This document shows positions 1-6,966 of a stretch of 16,795 bases of DNA, one piece after another (within the stretch, counting starts at the first letter, position 1; each line of letters begins with the position of its first letter). The notes beneath the pieces were generated by a model, which saw nothing but the letters and a program-made list of their open reading frames with translations, was not told the DNA's origin and ran no database searches. The translations under genes were made by a program, and so were the position numbers. The DNA is from Calocera cornea HHB12733 (Eukaryota > Basidiomycota > Dacrymycetes > Dacrymycetales > Dacrymycetaceae), in the NCBI GenBank assembly GCA_001632435.1, contig KV423938.1, forward strand, positions 3,989 through 20,783, in the 5' to 3' direction.

Positions 1-809
1 CTCGCTCGCGTCCTCGTCCGCCTGGCCCTCGGCCTCGACCATCTGCCTGTCGGCCGGCGAGGGCGTCCTGAGGAGGTCCGGATCCAGCGGGGTGAACTCT
101 TCGCCATCGCTCGCGTCCTCGTCCGCCTGAACCTCGGCCTCGACCATCTGCCTGTCGGCAGGGGAGGGCGTCCTGTGGAGTTCCAGATCGAGGAGACTGA
201 TCTGCTCGTTGGCACTGTCGACGACATCCACCGTCGGTTCCTCTGTCGCGTGATGGGACGGCGAACGCGGGGGGATGCTGCGACGGCGGTTTGACTCTGC
301 GGCCTCCGGGCCCGGGCGCCGGGGCGTGGTCGTATGCTTCTGCGGCCACCCATCGTTGGGACTTGGCACAGGAGTCACGGACTTACAACCCGTAGTGTTG
401 GAGGCGTCCAGATCCTCCCTCTCAACCTAATCGGAGATGAGTGCTATGCGGGCGCCGAAACGAGCGGACTTGCAATGGTGATCGCCCGCTCCACATCCTC
501 CTCTTCCGTGCGGTCATGCGGGGCCGGCGAGGTAAAGTCGGGGGGCTCGGGCTGCACCAGTATAAGCATGGGATAGACACATCCAAGAGCACGTGCATAC
601 GCCGCAGTTCACCGGCGACGCGCTGCCAGAGACGCCGGGCGGAAGCTGTGACGACGGCGGGACGAGTGCGCCGCTCGGCGCCGGCGGATCAGGCTCTTCC
701 TCGGCCAACGTCCACCAGCCGATGGCATGTGTCTGGCAGTTTCGCGGTCAGCACACGGGACAGCGTCATTGCAGCCGGATCTCACAAGGTCAAACGTGTA
801 TCGGCGCAT
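1..809 (-). CDS. Partial acidic, Pro-rich repeat protein (C-terminus beyond left edge)
   Basis: I do not recognise the family. My model has four exons on the minus strand: 809-786, 732-601, 551-474 and 426-1 (open at the edge), giving 220 residues so far. The start ATG at 809 is followed by MRRYTFDL, then an intron of 53 nt, one of 49 nt (donor gtatgc; a 61-nt variant from gtgaac is also in frame) and one of 47 nt with a GC donor (gcaagt...gattag). All joins are phase 0. The protein is rich in Pro, Glu, Asp and Ser, with an acidic stretch near DRTEEEDVE and a basic patch NRRR. At the left edge a 35-residue unit containing RTPSPADRQMVEAE and QADEDAS is repeated; the SP/TP sites could be phosphorylated. 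There is no membrane segment or signal peptide. It is probably a disordered nuclear protein (inference). Its promoter holds the 36-bp repeat array. Confidence 0.6.
3..177 (-). repeat. 105-bp direct repeat inside coding sequence
   Basis: Two copies of about 70 conserved bases lie at 3-72 and 108-177, exactly 105 bp apart, so the repeat encodes a 35-residue unit in phase. Few bases differ between copies (for example ggccggcgag versus ggcaggggag). The array may continue beyond the left edge. Confidence 0.85.
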
Positions 810-892
810 CGTGTGAGCAGAGTCGGTGTGGCCCGGTGGCGCACTGGGCTGGGTCTCTTACGACCCTTGCACGGAAGCATGTCCTGGGCTCC

Positions 893-1093
893 GCGCCTCT
901 CAAACCCGGGCCCATTCCCGGGCTGGCAGCGCCTCTCAAACCCGGGCCCATTCCCGGGCTGGCAGCGCCTCTCAAACCCGGGCCCCAACCCGGGCTGGCA
1001 GCGCCTCTCAAACCCGGGCCCAATCCCGGGCTGGCAGCGCCTCTCAAACCCGGGCCCATTCCCCGGGCTGCCAGTGCCTGTGAAACCCGGGGC
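893..1093. repeat. 36-bp tandem repeat, about 5.5 copies, with paired CCCGGG sites
   Basis: Copies start at 893, 929, 965, 1001 and 1037 (the last is 37 bp), with a degenerate partial copy at 1074-1093. Each unit begins gcgcctctcaaacccgggcc and ends cccgggctggca, so it holds two CCCGGG palindromes about 12 bp apart that could pair as a hairpin. The array lies between the stop of the 1116-2528 gene and the start of the gene at 809, that is, in the latter's upstream region at about -85 to -285. Because 36 is divisible by 3 it is open in several frames on both strands, but nothing suggests it is translated. Confidence 0.95.
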
Positions 1094-1115
1094 GTAATCC
1101 GATCCACATTCATCC

Positions 1116-2528
1116 CTACGGCGACAAGATCTTACTTATGTCTAACTGTAGCGAGTTGACCTTGCCATCCATGACCCTGTACGCATCCTGCCCCTTCCTC
1201 AACGCGGTGTACACCTCATTCGACGACTTTAGCCACTTGGCGATATTCTTCTGCGCGCCGGCCACCGCGGCCGCGCCCTCCTTTCTCACATTCTCAATCG
1301 CCTCTGCCTGCTCCATCCTGAGGGCTTCGAGCTTCTCCGCGTATTCGGCCTTGATCTGTTCCAGGGCCTCGCCTTGAGCGCGCGTGAGGTCGTGCAACCC
1401 CTTCCGACAATCCTCAACTTCGCCTCTTAGCGTGTCCAAGCGCTGTTCGTCTGCTTCAAGCTGGCCCTGAGCGGTAAAGATCTCTGTCGACAGCGTGCCC
1501 GTGTGTTCGCGCCACTGTTCCGCCATCGTCGACAGGGTCAAGGTGGTCTGAACGGCAGGCGACTGCGGGCGGAGGCCCGGGGGCCGACCACGCGACCCCG
1601 GCGGCGTGACTTTCGGACCGACGGTGGATGGCGTCCCACCGTGCACGGGCAGCGGGCCCGTAGCTGGCACCACACCCGGTGCAGGCAGCGGCGACTGTAT
1701 GCGCTTGCGCTTCGACGGCGGCTCTGGATCGGTCGAGCTCGTGGCGGCTGCTGTCGTTTAAATGAGCTTTTCATAGGCAGGAGCCGCACAACGACTCACT
1801 CGGGTTCGCGTGCTCGTCCCCCGCAGCAGACTGGTCCGCGGTGGTGGTGATCTTGCGCTTGGACCGCCTGTTCGGCTGCTCCGCGGGATGGGGGCCCGGC
1901 GCGGGAGGACCTTGTCTTGAAACCTTGCCCTTCTTCCCTGGCGGCTTGTCTTCCAACGGCGGTTTCGGCTCCTCGTCCCTCCCGTCCGTCGCGTCCTTCT
2001 CCTCCGCCTTGGTGTCCTGCTCCTCGACGGCCGCTTTGGGCCCCTCGTCCCCCCCGTCCGTTGCGGGCGCGTCCACTGGCTCTTTCTGCTTGGTGGGAGC
2101 CTGTCGCGCGGCCTGACGTGCGTCTCTCACCGCGCGCCCGAAGGCGCTCAACTTGTCATTGGAGAACGCCGGCCACACGGCCAACTCTGCTGGGGTCCAC
2201 AGAGCCTTGCGCACGCGGACGTAGATGGCGGGTGCGAGATCGGTAGGGTCGGATAGGACAGTGTGCTGGGAGGCATGTCAGAGTGTGCTCATCGGGCTGG
2301 CCGGGATCGCGCGTACCTTGATAAAGTCCCCCTTGGAGCGGGCATCGTCCTGGCCACCGACGACGTTAGCGCGCGCGCGCGTCTCATTAAAGTCGTTTGA
2401 CGTACCTGGGACAGCGGTGCTGCCAGATACTCTGAGAGATTGAACACCTTATCCTTGTTTGACAAGAGCGGGTTGAGCTCTGCCAGGAGCGTCCACAGCG
2501 TCACTCGAGCAGGCAGGGCGGCGGGCAT
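1116..2528 (-). CDS. Coiled-coil, Lys/Glu-rich hypothetical protein (418 aa, 4 exons)
   Basis: Family not recognised. Exons on the minus strand: 2528-2406, 2349-2317, 2265-1800 and 1750-1116, with introns of 56, 51 and 49 nt, all GT-AG; the sum is 419 codons including stop. The ATG at 2528 sits in a good context (gtccaccatgcc). Residues 1-100 look globular (LWTLLAELNPLLSNKDKVFNL, then ALWTPAELAVWPAFSNDKLS). Residues about 110-280 are low-complexity, Lys/Glu/Pro-rich, with basic clusters such as SKRKI and SKRKR that resemble nuclear signals. Residues about 285-385 form a long predicted coiled coil (EQLEADEQRLDTLRGEVE-type heptads, then KAEYAEKLEALRMEQAEAI). This suggests an oligomeric nuclear scaffold or DNA-associated factor, which is inference only. 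The next gene upstream ends 80 bp away on the same strand. Confidence 0.7.
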
Positions 2529-2541
2529 GGTGGACGCGCAC

Positions 2542-2558
2542 AAGCAAGTTGTTTGCTT
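2542..2558. promoter_or_regulatory. Palindrome in the promoter of the coiled-coil gene
   Basis: AAGCAA and TTGCTT form a 6-bp inverted repeat with a 5-bp spacer, 14-30 bp upstream of the ATG at 2528 in an 80-bp intergenic gap. It could be a transcription-factor site or chance; position is the only support. Confidence 0.3.
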
Positions 2559-2608
2559 CCGCGTTGCCTCGAGACCTGAGAACTAGCTTCCGCAGGAATG
2601 AATAATGA

Positions 2609-3975
2609 TCATTTCAAAGTCTCCTGATACCACATCTCTAGGAAAAGCCGCGCGTTCATTGCGGCAGCAAGGTCGGGCCATTCATCGCACAACTCCCTAA
2701 GCTCGTGATTTATCCTTTGCACCGCCCCCCCCGCCCTCCCAATGAGGTCTACGCAGTATTTTTCCAGTGTGTCTGTAGAGCCGTCTAGTAGCGTCCACAT
2801 GGCCGGTAGGGGACGCACCGATATCGCTGCCCACTGGCATGCAGAGGGCGGTCATCGCGTCTCTGACCGCCTTGGACGGCTTCTTGGTGCGCCGTCGTGC
2901 ACCGCTCGCCGGCTGTTGTCCGCTCCACAGTGACGCCACATGTATCGCGCTGCCGAGCTCGTCCAGCACAACGACGTCGGCCTGGCCCTGCTGCCAGCGC
3001 GACTGCCAGAGCGGCAAGAGGCGCGCGCGCATGTTCCGGTGCTTCTCGAAGAGCTCTTTGGAGAGCGCGGCTGCCAGGGGATCAGCATGGTCAAAGGCGA
3101 TGTGTGCACCGTCGTACCCGGTGTAGTGGCCCGCGCGCCGGCCTGTGTGCGCATGCGGTGCAACAACGGCTTGCTAGGCATCGGGGCCGTCCTCCAATGG
3201 GAGTGCAGCCTCTGCCTGACCGAGTAGTCAACACGCTCCGTGGCCGGCGCGGGGTTGGGCGCCGCTAAGGGCGGCGCGGCGCGCGCTGCACGGGAATTGA
3301 GGGGAGGATCCGTCATGGTCGCTGCATCGAGGCGCACGACCCGCGGGGTGTCGAGGGGAGGATCCGTCATGGTCGCTGCATCGATGCGCACGACCCGCGG
3401 GGTGTCGTTCAGGGAGCCATCCGTCATCGTGGAGGGGTCCATGCGCACGACCTGGCGGGAAGGCACGCTATGGGCCCTCTCGACCGCGATCACGCTGCGT
3501 TTGCGCGGGGGCTCAATCGCCTCGTGCGCGTCCTCGGGGCCCCTCTTGGTACCTGGGGCGCGCGTGAGCCAAAGGAGGTACATGTATGCGCCTGGTTGTA
3601 CTCACCTCCCGCGCCTACCCAAGCCTGGAGAGAGGCGATGTACTGCGCGCGCACGTCGGGGAACAGCAGCATATCAACCCGTCGGATCGTGAGCCCTCCG
3701 AGTCGGGGCAGGTCGCCGGTGTCGATGAAGAACTGGACACAGGCCTTACCCACTGTCAATCACGCGGACGGTTTAGGACGGTACATGCTCACCGCGGCAT
3801 TTTCTCTCGTGACCCGTCCCCGCGTGCACTTGACCCAGACGTCTTCCTGCGCGTGCACGGCGCAATCGACGAGCTCGTCCCACCACCGCTCCATCCTGTC
3901 ATGGTTCATGATGGCGGGATGCAAAGGCCGGACAGGGACCCTGACCGCTTCCGCGGGTGTGTTGCCCCGCGTCAT
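2609..3975 (-). CDS. Hypothetical repeat-bearing protein (390 aa, 5 exons)
   Basis: Family not recognised. Exons on the minus strand: 3975-3793, 3744-3606, 3552-3221, 3173-2819 and 2772-2609, with introns of 48, 53, 47 and 46 nt. The sum is 391 codons including stop. Residues 1-107 look globular (MERWWDELVDCAVHAQEDVWV, then FFIDTGDLPRLGGLTIRRVDMLLFPD). A basic patch PPRKRS lies near residue 125. Three copies of the unit VVRxDxxTMTD follow at about 142-192. The C-terminal half looks globular again (GYDGAHIAFDHADPLAAAL, LPLWQSRWQQGQADVVVLDELG) and ends in a helical CDEWPDLAAAMNARLFLEM segment. The third intron is ambiguous: a donor at 3117 with acceptor at 3071 is also in frame, but the chosen 3220-3174 intron retains the more protein-like sequence. 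The first intron uses an AAG acceptor. The neighbour at 4004 ends only 28 bp upstream on the same strand, so a single longer gene cannot be fully excluded. Confidence 0.65.
3301..3458 (-). repeat. 54-bp coding minisatellite
   Basis: Copies at 3301-3354 and 3355-3408 differ at only two positions. A degraded third copy spans about 3409-3458. The period is a multiple of three and the array encodes the VVRxDxxTMTD units of the surrounding gene, so copy number can change without breaking the frame. Confidence 0.9.
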
Positions 3976-4003
3976 GTGTTTACATTATGTCTTAGTCTCT
4001 CTG

Positions 4004-4833
4004 TCATGGTTTCACTGTATCTACAGGTGTTTTAACCCACTGTTCCAGCCCTGCCAAGGCCTCTCCCATGTCATCGAGTGCGTGTCCGAGCAAAGTGGCC
4101 GCCTGTTCCAGGGTCGGCGGATCCTCTGTCTCCTGCGACTGGCGCTCTTGCGCAAGACGCTCGACTGCCTTGTCCCAAGTCGGGAGGAACTCTGTAATGT
4201 CCAGCACCCTTTCCGGGGGGTTGTAGCGTGCATCCACTGGGCCGGGTTCAGCGTGACTGGGGATGCGCAAACGGGGCAGAGCGTACCGGTTCTGGTGCAG
4301 CCTGTTGCGTGGTGCACGCACAGCGTGCACTTTGGCACATTGCCCTGCCTCGGTTTGACGCCAGACGGCACGCAATCCTGCTCGAGCACGAGCTTGCCGT
4401 TCTTGATCTGGATCTTCGACAAGCAGAGGGTGCACTTGTAAACGTGAGCTCGCTCGTCCGTGCGCGTCGCGCGTTGCGACGCACCTTATTCCCCGGTCGG
4501 AACGCGTCCTGCTCCTCAGGCGTGAGCTTGTCGAACGCCTCCTTAACCTCTGGTGTCCCCAGCTTGGTGTATACCAATCCGAGGAGGTCTCCTCGGTGGG
4601 CCAACATGTATGCGTGGACCTCGGCGGCGTCGAACCTGGTAGGGGGCTTGCGCTTGCGCACGGGCTGGAATCCCTGGTCGGCCTCGGCGAGCACGGGAGA
4701 CGGGCGGACTCACCTTTGCATCCTTCTCGTCAGAGTTCAATATGATGGCCTCGGAGGCGACTGGATGGAGAGTCAGTGGACAGGCGCATGGGCGAACAAC
4801 ACGCTGCCTACCCCGCTTCTTGCGCTTGGCCAT
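4004..4833 (-). CDS. Small basic, Cys-rich putative zinc-binding protein (226 aa, 4 exons)
   Basis: Family not recognised. Exons on the minus strand: 4833-4714, 4664-4485, 4434-4287 and 4236-4004, with introns of 49, 50 and 50 nt; the sum is 227 codons including stop. The start at 4833 has a near-ideal context (accaccatggcc). The N-terminus is strongly basic (AKRKKRGRQR, later RKRK), a likely nuclear or nucleic-acid-binding tail. Residues 101-146 carry C101-x2-C104, C121, C136-x2-C139, HH141-142 and C146, a plausible zinc-binding cluster. The C-terminal 75 residues are helical and acidic (ITEFLPTWDKAVERLAQ, TLEQAATLLGHALDDMGEALAGLEQW). Intron 1 has three in-frame acceptors (31, 40 or 49 nt); I chose 49 by the local length norm. 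The last intron removes a CPVC sequence, so the exact zinc cluster depends on that splice. The gene is divergent from the JmjC gene across 166 bp and may share its promoter. Confidence 0.65.
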
Positions 4834-4999
4834 GGTGGTGGTCAAGAGGATGCAGGTCCCCAACCCGGACCAACCCATCTGCTTCCATTCCCGGGCAGCC
4901 ATCCCCAGACCAACCCGGACCGATCTGCTTCCGAATGCGGGCAGGACAATTCTGCCTCCGATGGAGTGGACGCCGAATGCCCCTTGGCGCTCTGTCACC
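4834..4999. promoter_or_regulatory. Divergent promoter with internal direct repeat
   Basis: These 166 bp separate two start codons facing away from each other. An imperfect duplication with a 50-bp offset starts at about 4860 and 4910; both copies contain CCAACCCGGACC and ATCTGCTTCC. The first copy also carries CATTCCCGGGC (4886-4896), an 11-mer present in the 36-bp array near 913. The repeats are seen directly; promoter function is inferred from gene orientation. Confidence 0.5.
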
Positions 5000-6935
5000 A
5001 TGAGCACGGCGTTGGGCGACTACCCGCCGGCGCCCGATGAGCCTGCCGTACGGTGGAAATGCTCGAACTGTGGACGGCCCACCCATGTCTATCTCCAGTG
5101 CGACCTCGCTCCGAATCCGGCGTACCAGCTGCAACAGCAGCTCTACATGGCGCAGGCAGCCCAACGCCTGCATACATTTAGACAGTGCCACTCGGAAGGG
5201 AAGCCTCTCCCGCGCGACTATCCCCCCCATGGGCCCATCCCGATCGCTCCCCGTCCCAGGCCATTGACCAGGCGACCTGCGGGCCGTGGGCCCGCTCCTG
5301 TTTGGGTTCTGCCACCGACGAGCCAGCCGACGCGGCGCGGACTTTGCGTGCTGAACCATTCTGCTCTGGCAAGTCGCCCTGCTCGTCCCCCCCCCCGCTC
5401 CGCGCTCTGACCCTTCCCCAGGCATTTATCGCCGCCCGCGTCGAGGTGCTGCGAGGCATCGCACGGCCTGCCAAAGACGACCCGCTCTTCTCGCTCCGAC
5501 ATGCGACCGACGACCTTTCTGACATTGTCGACAAACTCGAAACGGGGTATGTGATCATGATCGAAGGGGGGGAAAGCTGGGAAGCGGACGGATTCAGCCT
5601 GGACACGTTGTTCAAGCACAGCGTGCTCCGTCCGGGCGAGGAAACGGAGAAGCGGGAATTCACCGGTCCGCTCTTGAGTCGCGGTCGGGGAACTATGCTC
5701 ATTGTTCCCCTCCTAGACATGGTAAAGCTGAAAAAGCGCCGCAACGGCGAGCCTGAGGGGAAGGGCCAGGGAGATCCGTTCCACGTGTGGAACACGATGC
5801 TCCAGTTCTTTGATCATGTCGCGCGCTTGGACGTGCGCCGCGCGCTCCTAGATTGCTGGTACGGCCCCTACCAGTGGCCGGCGTACATGCGGTGAGTCTG
5901 CGAGAGTGTGAGAGAGTGTGTCTGACAGGAGCCCAAGGCATGTGGATCATCGCACGTTGCCTCGGTTCGTCGATCAGCTGCTGGCGCCGTACGAAGCGGT
6001 GCAGCAGCCGTCCTCGGAGCTGAAGGAGACGAACTGGTTCATTGCCTCGCACGCCCTCACGTTCACCGACATCCACCAGGACGCGGGGGGGCGGCAAACG
6101 TGGATCGAAGTGCTCTTCGGAGAGAAGTGGTGGTTCTATTTCCGGCCGAACGAAGCCGGGGCAAGGCTGCGCGCGTCCGACCCGGTGGCCTTCCTGGATC
6201 AGCTGCGGTTGTTTGATAAGGACAAGACGAGCGCGCTTGGCACGTGGTTCTTCACGATCCTCCCGGCGGGCACGGGCATGTGAGTGATTCGCGGCCATCC
6301 CCGCTTGAACGAGGGCTGAGTACGATAGGGCGCTGTCGAGTGGAATCAAGCATGTAGTGTGGACGCCCGAGGACAGCTTTATGGCGGGCAAGCACTTTGA
6401 CCTGCCGACCTTTGCCGTGATGGAGCGCTGTCTCTTGGAGGAGCATGCGAATGGAGAAGCCGTGACCAATGCCGTGCGCCACGGCTGGTTCGACGCGCTT
6501 CTCGCGGTCGGTCGCCTGGTGGGGCATCCGTCGCTGTCCAAGGTCATTACCAATGAGAACCTCGAGGCGCTCGGCCGCATGCTGCAAGACCCGGCGCGGT
6601 ACTCGCCAGAAGACGACAAGCCTGGGATGGAGGCGGAGCTGGCTTTGCAGCTGGCCGTGGAAGAAGTGACGATGTTGGAGGGTGAGAAGCCGCATGCCGC
6701 GCGGGCGCACTCGCAGGCGCGCTGGATCGCGGGGCTACTGAAGATCTCTCCGCCCAGTAACAAGGCAGAAGCGGCCAAGACAAAGGCCCGCGGACTGCCC
6801 GAGTTGCACGACGCACGGGTGCGCGCACTGCCGCTCGCGCGGGCCGCCGTGGCCGCTGAGATGGCTAGGAGGGACAAGGGCACGAAAAGGGCAAAGAGGG
6901 GGGCCGGGGCAGGTAGCATTGAGAAAGGGCGGTAG
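5000..6935 (+). CDS. JmjC-like protein with N-terminal CCHC zinc knuckle (598 aa, 4 exons)
   Basis: JmjC proteins are Fe(II)/2-oxoglutarate oxygenases that usually demethylate histone lysines or hydroxylate proteins in the nucleus; substrate here is unknown. Exons: 5000-5368, 5422-5891, 5929-6279 and 6329-6935; introns of 53 nt (GC-AG, donor gcaagt, C-rich tract before the acceptor), 37 nt and 49 nt; 599 codons with stop. Start ATG 5000 follows tcacc. A retroviral-type CCHC knuckle is at C21, C24, H29, C34. Residues about 130-280 hold a helical region (DPLFSLRHATDDLSDIVDKL) and KLKKRRN. The JmjC core has H329-x-D331 in FTDIHQDAGG, then GEKWWFYFRP, and the third ligand H405 in GIKHVVWTPEDS, restored only by the 49-nt splice. 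The 74-residue spacing fits the family. The C-terminus is helical and ends in a basic tail (RRDKGTKRAKRG), probably nuclear. It ends 31 bp from the converging SNF2 gene. Confidence 0.8.
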
Positions 6936-6966
6936 GGCCCAGCAGTGACATTGATAAAAACATGAC

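Noticed and set aside
540..600. 61-nt intron with donor gtgaac in the edge gene
   Set aside because: Also in frame, but the 49-nt alternative with donor gtatgc fits the local length norm and donor consensus better.
441..1159. Overlapping long open frames through the 36-bp array on both strands
   Set aside because: The repeat length is divisible by three, so several frames stay open at once; translations are simple SNPGP- or RGAASP-like repeats with no other support.
3071..3117. Alternative 47-nt intron in the 390-aa gene
   Set aside because: It is in frame, but it would remove the protein-like stretch GYDGAHIAFDHADP and keep a less plausible segment; the 3220-3174 intron is preferred, not proven.
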